64,000 nt of DNA from Lepturacanthus savala (GCA_030544235.1 CM060464.1:37995280-38059279); one strand, 5' to 3'; positions 1-11,295 are shown, counted from the stretch's first letter. Notes: generated by a model not told the origin, from the sequence alone. Made by a program: numbers and translations.

Positions 1-334
1 GTTTGTCTTCAGGGTCAGATAACATCAGGTTTAAGTCAGAATTGATTCAGAAGCTGTGTTTGTTCTTTTGTTTCTATTTAATTAAAGAAAATCCTTACCC
101 TGTCAGTGAAGTTTCTTCAGTGTTAAGCACATTTTAATCCACTATGACTCCTACACATCACTGCAGGAAAATGTCCATTTCTTATTAAACATGGATTACA
201 AGTGTCCGACATTTGTACCTCTGTGTCCTCACCAGCTGCTGATTTCTCTTCAAACTCAGAAATGAGGTAATAGTAAATGTGAAGTGACAGGAGGGTTTGT
301 GTTTTAAAGATGGATGTATTAATGCTGTGGTCTG
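1..334. other. Unassigned AT-rich sequence
   Basis: No coding frame, tandem repeat or recognisable transposon is visible here. It is ordinary AT-rich intergenic sequence to the left of a solo LTR. Confidence 0.6.
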
Positions 335-952
335 TGTCATTAAAGATGATTGACAGCAGTTGATGCTTTTATTTATGGTGTCCTGGAAACTTCCTGTTTT
401 ATTTTGAAAGAGTTTCTCCCTGTGTTTTGTGTCACCTTTACTTCCTGTGTTGTTTATCGTCTATAATCAGTTTCTGTGTTTAAATTAATATTATTGGACA
501 TTTTAACAAGAGCTGCAAACATCAAACAACATCAAGCCAGCATTTAAGCCTCTCCTCTCCACTCCCTCAATGCCAGATTGTTCTTTGCTCCCATGCCAGA
601 CTTTCCAGCGTTTTTTAGACTGCCTTCCTGTTATCGACCCTGCCTGTTCCGTCCCGTCTCATCGCCGTCCCGGTAATCACATCAGCCTTCTGTCCCCGAC
701 CACGAGTTTCCTCTTGTTCCTCCTGGTTCCTGCCTGTCCCGATCCTGGGCTGTTTGGTGATTCACCGCTGCGGCTTCACGACTCCTCGCCTGTCCCCGAC
801 TCTCCCCTAGTCTACTCCTTGCTGGTTTGTCTGCATGGTGTGTTGGATTCCCTGATCTGCCCGTCTGCATTGTTTGCTCGTGTGGACACTAAAAGTCATT
901 AGCAACTACCTGCCAGAGTTTTGTGCTGCGTTTGGGTCCTAAACACAGCCGT
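335..952 (+). mobile_element. Solo LTR remnant, Tf1/sushi-type Gypsy (LTR-A)
   Basis: This C/T-rich block ends with a typical fish Gypsy LTR tail (TTTGGGTCCTAAACACAG near 930-945). A TATA-like ATTTAAG starts at 542, and 30 nt later, at 572-584, lies GCCAGATTGTTCT. The same 13 bases sit about 30 nt after the TATA-like box in Gypsy-1. A segment near 393-450 resembles the upstream part of the LTR at 12771, which is how I placed the left edge at a TGTCAT. The ends are decayed and no TSD could be matched, so the boundaries are approximate. The open frame at 570-902 lies inside this LTR and is not a gene. Confidence 0.55.
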
Positions 953-1913
953 TATATTTAATCAACCAAATAACTGATCTGTTAATCATTTCATCTTCAT
1001 ATGTAGTTCATGATGTATCATGTCTACATTCAGTGTAATTTCTATCCTTGTTGAGTGTTATGTGTGTAACATGACAGTATAATTAAATGTGATGTTACTT
1101 GTATGAGTATGTTCAAATGAATGAATTTGTCATTGCACTGAAAAATAAAAAAAAAATGGAATTCTGCTATGAATACTAGTCATATAATTATAATATCATG
1201 AAAAAGTTGATTTATATTAGTAATTTCATTCAAAAGGTATATATTCATTAATTTCACACCGACTGATATATTTCAAATGTTTATTTCTTTAATTTTATGA
1301 TTATAATTGATCTGAACTAATGAAAGAAAAACTTCAGTATCAACAAATTATATCACTTTAGACAGATCCAAAGAAGATATTTCTAGAAATGTTGGCCAAC
1401 TCAAGTCTGAACACATAAAGTCGGATCATGAACAGCATCAACACTTATTTGTTTCTCCTTGTTCCTGAGTTCCTGCATCACTGCAGCATGGAGTCCACCA
1501 GTCTTTGTCTGTCTCAGGTCTTATAGAGTCCAGGTTGCTCTGATCATGGCCTTCAGCTCTCATTGTTGGTCTGGTGTTTCACATCTTCCTCTTCACAACA
1601 ACCCACAGATGTTCTATAAGGTTTAGGGCAGGTGAGTTTTCTGGTCAGTTAAGAACTGGGAGACCATGGTCCTTAAACCAGGTCTTGGTAGCTTTGTGTC
1701 CAGGTACCAAGTCCTGTCAGCAGCAGGAAGCAGAAAGTCTCTAAAATGTCCTGGTAGATGGCTGCATTGACCTTTGACTTCAGAAAACCCAGAGGACCAA
1801 CAGCAGCTAATGACATGACCCTATAAACCACCACTGACTGGAACCTTTACCCTAGACCTCAACAACATGGATTCACCATAAACCACCACTGACTGGAACC
1901 CTTACCCTAGACC

Positions 1914-2488
1914 TGTCACAGTTGTGGCTGTACCTCCCTCTTTTGTCTTCCCCCTTCTCCCTTGTGTTTCCCTGTCTCTCCCTGTGTTTGTGTGTCTGTG
2001 TGCTGGCGTGGGCGTGGCCACCTTGTCACTCACACTCAGCTCCTGGATTCCTCCACACCTGCCTGCCATCAGCTCATCAACTCCCTCAGCCTCCACACCT
2101 GCCATCCATCAGCTCATCCCCTCTGCAGTATATCAGCACTGGCTTTTCCACCACTCCTCGCCAGATTGTTGTCAACCCTCCGTGGTGCGAACTTCGGCTC
2201 CTCAGCGGTATCTACATAGACACGGCTACCTTGTTTTTGACCAGTTTAACCAACCCTCCTTTCTTGTCTCCCAGGATCATCCTTGTCTGCCTTCCAGTTT
2301 TCCAGCCACCTCTGCTCTCCACTCTCTCAGCCACCCTCCAGCTCCAAGCCACCCCTGCCTTCCACTCTGCCTCCCACGCTGACCAATCCCGTGTCCCTCT
2401 CCCCAAGCCAAGACCCCTTATCCCTTTTTTGCAATAAAATTCAATTTTCCACTACTCGCTCTTGGGTCCCCCTCGTGAGTCTGTCACA
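1914..2488 (+). repeat. Gypsy-1 5' LTR
   Basis: It starts TGTCACAG and ends TCTGTCACA. A TATA-like TATATC is at 2129-2134. GCCAGATTGTT at 2160-2170, 31 nt downstream, probably marks the start of R. The poly(A) signal AATAAA is at 2433-2438. Confidence 0.93.
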
Positions 2489-2500
2489 GAACAATCTGGC
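2489..2500 (+). promoter_or_regulatory. Gypsy-1 primer-binding site, apparently self-priming
   Basis: The 12 bases GAACAATCTGGC directly after the 5' LTR do not begin with the TGG expected for tRNA priming. They are the exact complement of GCCAGATTGTTC at 7078-7089 in the 3' LTR (11 of 12 in the 5' LTR at 2160). That site lies about 30 nt after the TATA-like box, where the RNA should begin. This fits Tf1-style priming by the element's own RNA 5' end. Confidence 0.65.
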
Positions 2501-2504
2501 CACA

Positions 2505-3498
2505 ATGGACCCAGCGGATGTGGATTCAATTCGTCGTGCTCTGTCTTCCCAGGGGACCTTACTTGGACAACACGACAAGCTCCTACAGGAAGTAGTGGAC
2601 TCTCTACGGGCATTAAATGCCAGTATTTCCCAGCTCACCGTTCCTTCTGAGGCTCCCCCTGCTTCACCCCCTGCTCAGTCCAGTCCAGCTCCACCTTCCC
2701 GTGAACCTCACATCCCGACTCCTGAGCGATACTCTGGCGAGCCAGGAGCCTGTGGACAGTTTTTGTTCCAGTGCACTTTGTTGTTTCAGCAGCAACCAGC
2801 AACATATAGCTCAGGTCAGTCACGTATTGCTTTTATTATGGGCTTGCTTACTGGAAGAGCGGCTCAGTTCGTTAAAGCACTGTGGGATAGAGCCTCCCCC
2901 GTTCTCTCCTCTTACCCTCAATTTGTGTCAGTTAAAGAAGGTTTTCGACTGTCCTGTTCAAGGCAAGGAAGCCTCTAGCAAGCCTTTTTCTTTTTGCCAG
3001 GGCTCCAGGTCAGTTGCAGATTACTCTATCGAGTTCAGGATATTGGCAGCAGAAAGTGGGTGGGGGGAGGTAGCCTTGCAGGGAGCCTATATGAATGGAT
3101 TGGCGGGTTACATTAAGGATGAGCTAGCGGCAAGGGATGAGACAGAGGATTTAGACTCCCTTATTTCCCTAGCTACCCGACTTGATAATCGTCTGCGGCA
3201 GCGCCGCAAAGAGAAAGCAGTCAGCCCACAAACTCCCATGTATCTCCCTCTGAATCTGCCTGTGCCACAACCTAGCCTCACTCCCCGAGCCGTCCCCTCT
3301 GCCAAGCCCCTCTCCAGTGACTCCCCCAGCTCCTCCTCTCCTCTACCCCCTGATGAACCCATGCAGCTGGGCCGGGCACGTCTTTCCCCAACGGAGCGTC
3401 AGAGGAGAATGTTGGCTGGTGAGTGCATTTATTGTGGCCAGAAAGGGCACTTCCTTGCCTCTTGTCCCCATCTGCCAAAAGGAGAGGCTCGTCAGTAG
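2505..3498 (+). pseudogene. gag: Gypsy-1 Gag, frameshifted
   Basis: Gag is the structural protein of the retrotransposon particle. The ATG at 2505 is 16 bp after the LTR and starts a protein opening MDPADVDSIRRAL; Gypsy-2 Gag opens the same way (MDPAD). The capsid region (PERYSGEPG, then LTGRAAQFVKALWD) runs in the first frame until about 2940. There a 1-nt gain moves the downstream match to another frame (DYSIEFRILA through ARLSPTERQRRML). A CCHC knuckle, CIYCGQKGHFLASC, starts about 3426, and the frame stops with TAG at 3496-3498. Total length would be about 330 residues, normal for sushi-type Gag. The single frame break near 2940 makes it a pseudogene. Confidence 0.9.
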
Positions 3499-6400
3499 CA
3501 GTGGGAGTTCTGTCGAGCCAAACTCCTTCCTCCCCAAGCCCCCGACCCAGAATGCAGCTCGATGCCACATTGTGCTGGAATCAATTGTCTCTGCCCCTAC
3601 TCGCCCTGCTTGACTCCGGTGCAGATGAAAGTTTCATGGATACCACTCTGGCTGCTCAGACGGGCATCCCCAGTGAGCCCCTGGATGTTCCCCTGAAGGC
3701 TAACGCTCTTAACGGCCACCTCCTTGCCCATGTGACACACCGTACCAAACCCGTACCCCTCATCTTGTCTGGTAATCATCGTGAGTGCATCCAGTTCCAT
3801 CTAATATCCTCCCCTAGTGCTCCCATTGTCTTAGGCCACCCCTGGCTCCGTAAACACAATCCCCATATCGACTGGTCGGCTGGTAAATTGGTAAGCTGGA
3901 GCCCCTTTTGCCACTCAACCTGCTTGCAGTCTGCCCTTGCGCCAGCAGAGGCCAGTGTTTCCCCTCCTACCCTGGAACCCCCAGATCTGTCAGCAGTCCC
4001 AGCTGTCTATCACGATTTGGGTGAGGTTTTCAGCAAACAACGTGCTCTCTCCCTTCCCCCTCATCGTCCTTATGACTGCCCTGTTGACCTCCTCCATGGT
4101 GCCCCCCTGCCTTCTAGTCACCTGTTTAACCTTTCCCATCCAGAGAGAGAGGCAATGGAGCAGTACATTCATGAATCCCTGGCTGCTGGAATCATCCGTC
4201 CGTCGTCTTCCCCAGTTGGAGCAGGTTTCTTCTTTGTGTCCAAGAAGGATCACACTCTCCGCCCCTGCATCGACTACAGAGGTCTGAATGCCATCACAGT
4301 AAAAAATAAGTATCCCTTGCCCCTCATTAATTCAGCATTCGACCCCTTTCAGAAAGCCACCATCTTTTCAAAACTGGACTTAAGGAACGCTTACCACCTC
4401 GTCAGGATCAAGGAAGGAGATGAGTGGAAAACGGCCTTCAACACCCCTCTAGGACACTTCGAATACCTCGTGATGCCTTTTGGTCTGACCAACGCCCCCG
4501 CCGTGTTCCAAGCTCTGGTAAACGATGTACTCCGTGACTTCCTCAACAGAACCGTGTTCGTCTACCTTGATGACATTCTCATCTTCTCCCAGTCCTCCGA
4601 CGAACACATCCAGCATATCCGACAGGTACTCCAAAGGCTTCTGGAAAACAAACTTTTTGTGAAAGCAAAAAAGTGAGTTCCATGTCCATTCAGTGTCCTT
4701 TCTGGGATACATCCTAGAGAGCGGTCAAATGAGGACGGACCCTGCCAAGATCCAGGCAGTGGCTAACTGGCCTCGACCCACATCAGTGAAGCAGCTCCAG
4801 CAGTTACTTGGCTTTGCTAACTTTTACTGCCGCTTCATCCGGAACTACAGTCGTGTGGCTGCACCCCTGACCAAACTCACCTCCCCTGCAACTGCCTTTT
4901 CTTGGACTCCTGAGGCCGAGGCGGCCTTCTCAGATCTCAAAAGGCTCTTCACTTCTGCGCCCGTCCTTATCCATCCAGACCCCTCCCGTCAGTTCATTGT
5001 GGAAGTCGACGCATCCAGCTCCGGAGTGGGGGCAGTGCTCTCTCAGCGGTCAGCCACCGACCAGAAGTTGCATCCCTGCGCTTTCTACTCCCACCGTCTG
5101 TCACCGGCGGAGAAGAATTATGATGTTGGGAACCGAGAGCTGCTGGTCGTCAAACTCGCTTTGGAGGAATGGAGGCACTGGCTGGAGGGGGCTGAACATC
5201 CATTCATCGTGTGGACTGACCATAAGAACCTGGCTTACATCCAGACAGCCAAACGCCTCAACTCCCGTCAAGCTCGCTGGGCCTTGTTCTTTGGCCGTTT
5301 CTCCTTCACCCTCACCTATCACCCCGGCTCACGTAACCTGAAGCCAGATGCCCTCTCCCGCCAGTTTTCCTCTGAGGAGGCACCCTCCACCCCAGACACC
5401 ATCCTTCCTGCTTCTTGTGTGGTGGCAGCAGTGACGTGGGAGATTGAGTCCATCGTCAGGGATGCCCAACAAGCGCAGCCAGACCCAGGTAATGGGCCCC
5501 CCAACCGTCTCTTTGTGCCTTACTCAGCCCGCTCCCAGGTCCTCCAGTGGGGGCACACTTCACGAATTGCCTGTCACCCTGGGACTGCCCGTACCCTCTC
5601 CCTCAAACGGTACTTCTGGTGGCCCTCAATGGACTTGGACACTCGTGCCTTTGTCTCTGCCTGTACTGTGTGTGCCCGTGCCAAAGCTACTCATCAACCA
5701 CCTGCCGGATTGCTCCGTCCCTTGCCAGTCCCAGCTCGTCCTTGGTCCCACATAGCCCTCGACTTTGTCACCGGACTTCCACCTTCACAAGGTAACACCA
5801 CCATTCTGACTATTGTGGACCGATTCTCTAAATCTGTGCACTTTGTGCCTCTCCCCAAGCTTCCCACGGCCCTGGAAACAGCTGACCTGCTAGTGAATAA
5901 CGTCTTCTGCCTCCATGGCATACCATCCGACATTGTTTCTGACCGGGGTCCCCAATTCATCTCGCAAGTCTGGAAAGCATTCTGTAAGGCCCTCGGTGCT
6001 TTGGTGAGTCTGTCTTCTGGTTACCACCCACAGACTAATGGTCAGGCAGAGCGGGCCAACCAGGACCTCGGCGCTGCGCTTCGATGTGTTGCCTTTAGGA
6101 ACCCCTCCTCCTGGAGCACTTGTCTGCCATGGGTTGAGTACGCACACAACTCTCTCTCGACGGCCGCCACAGGTATGTCTCCATTTGAGTGTACCATGGG
6201 TTTCCAACCACCTCTATTTCCAGCCACAGAGGAGGACACCTCAGTCCCTTCAGTTCAAGCCCACCTTTGCCGTTGCCGTAGGGTCTGGAGGGATGCTCGT
6301 GCTGCCTTACTCCGCACTGCTGACCATAATCGCCGTATTGCTGACCGCCATAGAACACCAGCCCCTGTCTACAAACCAGGTCAGGAAGTTTGGCTTTCTT

Positions 6401-6823
6401 CCAGAGATCTCCCTTTGCAAACCTCCTCCAAGAAGCTCACACCCCCGTTATGTTGGCCCATATACAGTACTTTCAATCATAAATCCCACTGCTGTTAAGC
6501 TCAAGCTCCTTCCTCACATGAGGGTTCACCCCGTCTTTCATGTGTCCCAGTTGAAGCCTGTCTCCACTAGCCCACTGTCTCCTCCAGCTGTGGCCCCACC
6601 GCCCCCCTGCATCATTGACGACCTTCCAGCCTACACTGTCCGGCGGTTGTTGGATGTCCGCCGTCGAGGCCGCGGCTTCCAGTATTTAGTTGACTGGGAG
6701 GGCTATGGGCCCGAAGAGCGTTGCTGGGTTCCTCGGCGGGCAATCTTAGATCCGTCCCTGGTCCAGGACTTTCATCGGGACCACCCTACCAAGCCCGGCG
6801 GGTCGCCTGGAGGCGCCCGTTGA
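3423..6823 (+). pseudogene. pol: Gypsy-1 Pol (PR-RT-RNaseH-IN-chromodomain), two frameshifts
   Basis: The frame overlaps the end of gag in the -1 phase, as expected for gag-pol frameshifting in this group; no initiator codon is needed. Seen in order: aspartic protease LLDSGADESF (about 3606), reverse transcriptase with LRPCIDYRGLN and YLDD (about 4562), then a frame break at about 4670. RNase H follows (FIVEVDASSSGVGAVLSQR, about 4994), then the integrase zinc-finger half-site CTVCARAK, and catalytic blocks ALDFVTG, VSDRGPQF and NGQAERAN. A second break falls near 6400 in the IN C-terminus. A chromodomain (AYTVRRLLDV...YLVDWEGYGPEERCWVP) spans about 6629-6800. The stop TGA (6821-6823) overlaps the polypurine tract. 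Catalytic residues look intact, but the two indels prevent a full polyprotein. Confidence 0.93.
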
Positions 6824-6834
6824 GGCGGGGGTAC
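6822..6834 (+). promoter_or_regulatory. Gypsy-1 polypurine tract
   Basis: GAGGCGGGGGTAC lies directly before the 3' LTR, where plus-strand DNA synthesis is primed. Gypsy-2 has an equivalent G-run followed by TAC. Confidence 0.8.
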
Positions 6835-7402
6835 TGTCACAGTTGTGGCTGTACCTCCCTCTTTTGTCTTCCCCTTCTCCCTTGTGTTTCCCTGTCTCTC
6901 CCTGTGTTTGTGTCTGTGTGCTGGCATGGGCGTGGCCACCTTGTCACTCACACTCAGCTCCTGGATTCCTCCACACCTGCCTGCCATCAGCTCATCAACT
7001 CCCTCAGCCTCCACACCTGCCATCCATCAGCTTATCCCCTCTGCAGTATATCAGCACTGGCTTTTCCACCACTCCTCGCCAGATTGTTCTCAACCCTCCG
7101 TGGTGCGAACTTCGGCTCCTCAGCGGTATCTACATAGACACGACTACCATGTTTTTGACCAGTTTAACCAAGCCTCCTTGTCTCTCAGGATCATCCTCGT
7201 CTGCCTTCCAGTTTTCCAGCCACCTCTGCCCTCCACTCTCTCAGCCACCCTCCAGCTCCAAGCCACCCCTGCCTTCCACTCTGCCTCCCACGCCGACCAA
7301 TCCCGTGTCCCTCTCCCCGAGCCAAGACCCCTTATTCCTTTTTTGCAATAAAATTCAATTTTCCACTACTCGCTCTTGGGTCCCCCTCGTGAGTCTGTCA
7401 CA
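6835..7402 (+). repeat. Gypsy-1 3' LTR
   Basis: 568-bp partner of the 5' LTR. TATA-like box at 7047-7052, probable R start GCCAGATTGTTCT at 7078-7090 (matching the PBS better than the 5' copy), AATAAA at 7347-7352. It is followed by the TSD AGACC. Confidence 0.93.
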
Positions 7403-7440
7403 AGACCTCAACAACATGGATTCACTAAACCACCACTGAC

Positions 7441-8825
7441 TTAGTACCTGTGTTAGAGACATAAAGACCTGGATGTCTGTTAATTATCTGTTACTCAACC
7501 CTGATAAAACAGAAGTTATTATATTAGGCCCTAAAAGTGTTAGAGAGTCCCTATCTGAGCAACTAGTAACTCTAGATAATGTGAAGATAGCCTCTAGCAC
7601 CACAGTTAAAAACCTAGGAGTTTTATTTGAGCCAGACTTATCATTTAAAGCTCATATTAATCAAGCCTGTAGAACAGCCTTCTTTCACCTACGTAACATA
7701 GTCACAATTAGAAATATCCTGTCTAAAAATGATGCTGAAAAACTAATCCATGCATTTGTTCCATCTAGACTAGATTACTGTAACTCCCTATTAGTAACGT
7801 GTCCTAAAAGTTCCCTAAAAAGTTTTCAGCTGGTTCAAAACGCAGCGGCTCGTTTATTAACAGGAACTAATAGAGACACATCAGCCCCATACTCCAAGCC
7901 CTTCATTGGCTTCCTGTTGAGTTCAGAATTAAATTTAAAATATTACTTCTAACTTATAAAACCATTAATGGTATGGACCCCTCTCATCTTAAAGATGCTC
8001 TGGTCCTGTACCATCCAAACAGAACACTTCTCTCTCAGAATGCAGGTCTACTGGTAGTTCCACGGGTCCATAAAAGCACAGTAGGAGCTAGAGCCTTTAG
8101 TTACCAAGCCCCTGTCTTATGGAACCAACTCCCAACTGATATTAAAGAGGCCGACACAGTCTGTGCATTTAAGGTTAGACTGAAAACATTTCTGTTTCAA
8201 AAGGCCTATGGTCAGGGTAATTAAAGGTAGACTTAAACCCACAGTTCAGTCTAAGCTGCCCTAGGAGTGAGAATGCTGGGGGAAGTACAGTCACTGAGTC
8301 CTATCATCTCTTTCTGGTACCATGTACCACTGTCTGTCATTAATAAACAGTATCTAGTTTATACTTGGTCTTTACATCACTATTCACCCAGAGTCCTTCT
8401 CCCTGCTACTGTTTCAGTTCAACCACACGAGGCCCAATGATGACGACTCCTGATGTGACTCATGGAGGTCCCTGATGAACCTACTCCTTCACCTGCCTGG
8501 TTGGACCCACCCTTCTGCCCCCACCCTACAGCATCTCTACAGACTGAAACATCTTTATAGACTATTATTTCATCATCAGATGGATGTCTGTCAGTCCTGG
8601 TCCATCTATAGTCTGTCCGTCCATGGGAGTGGATCTCTCCTTCACTGTGGTTCTCCCCCAGGTTTCTTCTTTCACTGGGTTTTGGAGTTTTTCCTTGTTG
8701 AGAAGGAGGGTCTAAGGACGAGGGATGTCTGGGTCACTTTGGAGTGGATTCTGTGAAGCACTTTGAGACAACTGTGTTGTAACATTGGGCTATATAAATA
8801 AAGTGAATTGAATTGAAAAGTGAAT
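7441..8825 (+). mobile_element. L2-A: 5'-truncated L2-clade LINE
   Basis: This carries the C-terminal part of an L2-type ORF2 and a long 3' UTR ending in the clade's typical tail (GGCTATATAAATAAAGTGAA, then an ATTGA microsatellite). A 4-bp duplication TGAC at 7437-7440 and 8826-8829 flanks it, and the interrupted host repeat resumes exactly afterwards. The same family makes the much longer minus-strand element at 46966-58850. Confidence 0.9.
7473..8224 (+). pseudogene. L2-A ORF2 C-terminal fragment
   Basis: This is the thumb/C-terminal region of an L2-clade reverse transcriptase. Recognisable blocks are MSVNYLLLNPDKTEV, SRLDYCNSLLV, LVQNAAARLLTG and, after a break, GARAFSYQAPVLWNQLPTDI and FKVRLKTFLFQKAYG. 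The first part (7473-7952) and second part (7973-8224) are in different frames because of an indel between about 7880 and 7960. The palm with its YADD motif is missing because of 5' truncation. It ends with TAA before the 3' UTR. The fragment is non-functional. Confidence 0.9.
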
Positions 8826-9069
8826 TGACTGGAATCTTTACCCTAGACCTCAACAACATGGATTCATCAAACCACCACTGACTGGAACCTTTACCCTAGA
8901 CTGAGAGCATTTTAGAGGCCTTTAAAGTTGTTTGGAGTTAATTAGCCGATTAGTGTGGCACCAGTGTCTTCAATACTGAACCTTTTCACAGTATCCAATT
9001 TTTCTGAGATACTCAATTTGGGGTTTTCATTTGTTATCGGTTATAATCATTCATTTTAAGAGAAATAAA

Positions 9070-9073
<4 letters not shown>

Positions 9074-9122
<49 letters not shown>
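9074..9122. repeat. (TA)n microsatellite
   Basis: About 24 uninterrupted TA repeats, followed by ATT-rich sequence to about 9183, inside the right inverted repeat of the Tc1/mariner-like element. Confidence 0.95.
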
Positions 9123-9129
<7 letters not shown>

Positions 9130-9254
9130 AATTATATAATTAATTATTATAATTATATTATATTATTATTATTATTATTAATATATTCACATTTTGAAAA
9201 AGAAATACTGACATAAATCACATACCTTTTCATGATATTTTAATTATATGACCA

Positions 9255-9879
9255 GTTTATAGTACACCTGTATAAGCTATGAGAATAAAATAAATATTAG
9301 TAAAAGCAATATAAAAGCACAGTCTGTTCACGTTTTTGGTTTTTGCACATATTATTAAGGTCGTTTCATGCATTAATGTTATTGAACAATCTGTCAGAAG
9401 AGCAGTGATCAATGATTAATATTTAATATTCCAAATGTTTGTCATTTTATAGTAAATCCTTTAATAATGACATGACAACTGCTGCAGTGTTTCTCTGTGA
9501 AGATGAAGAGGTCAATGAATAAACCTATGTAGGTGGAGTTTTATCATTTTTTTTTTATTGAGGAACAGAATAATACACTCCACTGCACTTAGAATGATTC
9601 CTCTTTTTGGAAAATTATTTCTCCTGCGTTGGAGGAGACACTTTCACACAGTGCTGGTGATGCAGGAGTAAAAAAAACCTGATGGAAAGTTTATGCAGGT
9701 TATAGGTTTGGAAAAACACATTTCTGCCTTTTTCAGTGTTGAAGAGGGTCCAACAAACATGCAGAGATGAAGTGAAGTTAATGTTGTTCCCCAACTACAC
9801 TTCAAATGTAAAACAAGTGCAAAAACATTGTACATTATATTACAAACACAACACATCAGGTCAAAATGTTCCATACAGC
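9255..9879. other. Unassigned AT-rich sequence
   Basis: AT-rich spacer between the Tc1/mariner-like element and the LINE remnant. I see no coding frame with family resemblance. Confidence 0.5.
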
Positions 9880-11295
9880 CTCGTCATCTCGTCAGGTCTC
9901 AGAGGGGGACAGGCCCTGACTGTTGTCTGTGCTTATGCACCAAACAACAGTTCAGAGTACTGCCCATTTTTGGAGTCCTTGGAGAGGGTGCTGGAGAGTG
10001 CTCCTTTCTGGGGACCTCATCCCCCTCCTGGGGAATTTCAATGGTCACGTGGGCAATGACAGTGAGACCTGGAGGGATGTGACTGGGTGGAACGGCCCCC
10101 TGATCTGAACCCGAGTGGTGCATTGTTTGGACTAAGGGTGTCAACATGTGCACATGGCACCAGGATGCCCTTGGCCACAGTTTGATTATCAACTTCATTG
10201 TCATGTCGTTGGAATTGCGGTCTCATGTCTTGGACACTTGGGTGAAGAGAGCAGCAGAGCTGTCAAGTGATCACCAGCTGGTGGTGAGTTGGCTCTGATG
10301 GTAGGGGAAGAGGCCAGTCAGACCCAGCAAACCCAAATGTTCTGTGGAAATTTGCTGGGAACATCTGGGTGAATCTCCTGTCAGAAAGTGCTTCAGCTCA
10401 CACCTCCAGAACAACTTCACTCATGGGAGGCGGGGTACATTGAGTCAGAGTGGACCTTGTTCCGTGCAGTCAAGCTGTGGCCGTAAGGTGGTTGTTGCCT
10501 GTCATGGCAGCAGTCCCCGATACCCGCTGGTGGACACCTGCAGTCAGGGATGCCATCAAGCTGAAGAAGGTTCTGTAGGAGGTGCTAAGTGGAGTGTGGA
10601 AAAAGTGACTGTTGAGACTGTGTACACTGTACACTGTACAGTGTGGACTGGGTGCTGTTGACCATGACTTGGGGTGTTCTGCGTCAGTGGGGGGATACTT
10701 CGAAGACCTCCTCATTCCCACCAGCACGTCTTTTGTTAAAGAAGCAGAGGCCCCAGGGGTAGATGAGATTCTCCCGGAATTCCTCAGGGCTCTGGATGTT
10801 GTAAAGCTGTCTTGGATGATGTCCACACGATGTTTCTGCAACATCGTGTGGACATCAGGGGCAGTACTTCTGGACTGGACCAGACCAGGGAGGTAGTTCC
10901 CCTCTTCAAAAAGGGGGACCAGAGGGTGTGCTCCCACTACAGGGGGATCACACTCCTCAGCCTCCCTGTGAAGGTCTATTGGGGTCTTGGAGAGGAGGGT
11001 CCATAAGATAGTCAAACCTCAGATTCAGGACTGTGAACCATCTCTAGACCCTTAGCAGGGTCCTGGAGGGTGAATGGGAGTCCACCCAACCAGTCTACAT
11101 GTGCTTTGCAGACTAGGAGAAGGCGTTGGACCATGTTCATCAGGGAATCCTGTGGGGTTGTTCCAGGAGTATGGTGTTCTGATCCTATTCAGACAGGCTA
11201 TCCGGTCCCTGTAGGCCTGGTAACAGAGATGGTCCAATTTGCCGGTAATACGTTGGACTTGTTTCCAGTGAACTTTGTTGAGTTTGTTGCGTAAA
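9880..11295 (+). mobile_element. Decayed non-LTR retrotransposon (endonuclease plus RT)
   Basis: Short conserved blocks occur in the correct order but in shifting frames. An AP-endonuclease part reads LTVVCAYAPNNSSEYCPFLE (about 9918), followed by a GNDSETWRDVTGWN-like block (about 10050). An RT part follows with APGVDEILPEFLRALDVV (about 10750), PLFKKGDQRVCSHYRGITLLS (about 10900) and a broken palm near 11100. Many stops and frameshifts break it. It resembles an abundant fish LINE family, but I do not assign the clade from sequence alone. No 3' tail or TSD is seen, so the ends are approximate. Confidence 0.75.

Larger units (their letters stand above)
1914..7402 (+). mobile_element. Gypsy-1: full-length Tf1/sushi-type chromodomain LTR retrotransposon, frameshifted
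   Basis: Two LTRs of 575 and 568 bp (TGTCACAG...TCTGTCACA) bound a 4.3-kb interior. A 5-bp target duplication AGACC lies at 1909-1913 and 7403-7407. The interior has a gag with one CCHC knuckle, a -1 frame pol (PR, RT, RNase H, IN, chromodomain) and a polypurine tract at 6822-6834. The integrase-linked chromodomain and domain order mark it as a chromovirus of the vertebrate Tf1/sushi group. Gag has one frame break and pol two, so this copy cannot make full proteins. The LTRs differ by scattered substitutions and small indels, so it is older than Gypsy-2. Confidence 0.95.
1176..9254 (-). mobile_element. Decayed Tc1/mariner-like DNA transposon, interrupted by two retroelements
   Basis: Left (about 1176-1345) and right (about 8960-9254) ends form long imperfect inverted repeats. 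The left end reads CTAGTCATATAATTATAATA and the right end, reverse-complemented, reads CTGGTCATATAATTAAAATA. Between them, 1440-1912 resembles the antisense of a fish Tc1/mariner-type transposase region, full of stops. At 1838-1912 and again after the insertions, a unit of about 55 bp containing CTAGACCTCAACAACATGG is tandemly repeated. Gypsy-1 and an L2 LINE interrupt that tandem region. Without the insertions the element is about 1.2 kb. Superfamily assignment rests on recalled family resemblance; exact edges and TSD are uncertain. Confidence 0.55.

Noticed and set aside
570..902. 110-codon Pro/Ser-rich frame
   Set aside because: Lies in the C/T-rich transcribed part of a solo LTR; no protein family resemblance.
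1922..2437. Pro/Ser-rich frames in the Gypsy-1 LTRs (also 6843-7439)
   Set aside because: They are the same LTR sequence read twice and cross the promoter and poly(A) signal; not coding.
6629..6800. Host chromodomain gene
   Set aside because: The chromodomain is continuous with integrase and lies just before a polypurine tract and LTR; it belongs to Gypsy-1 (likewise in Gypsy-2).
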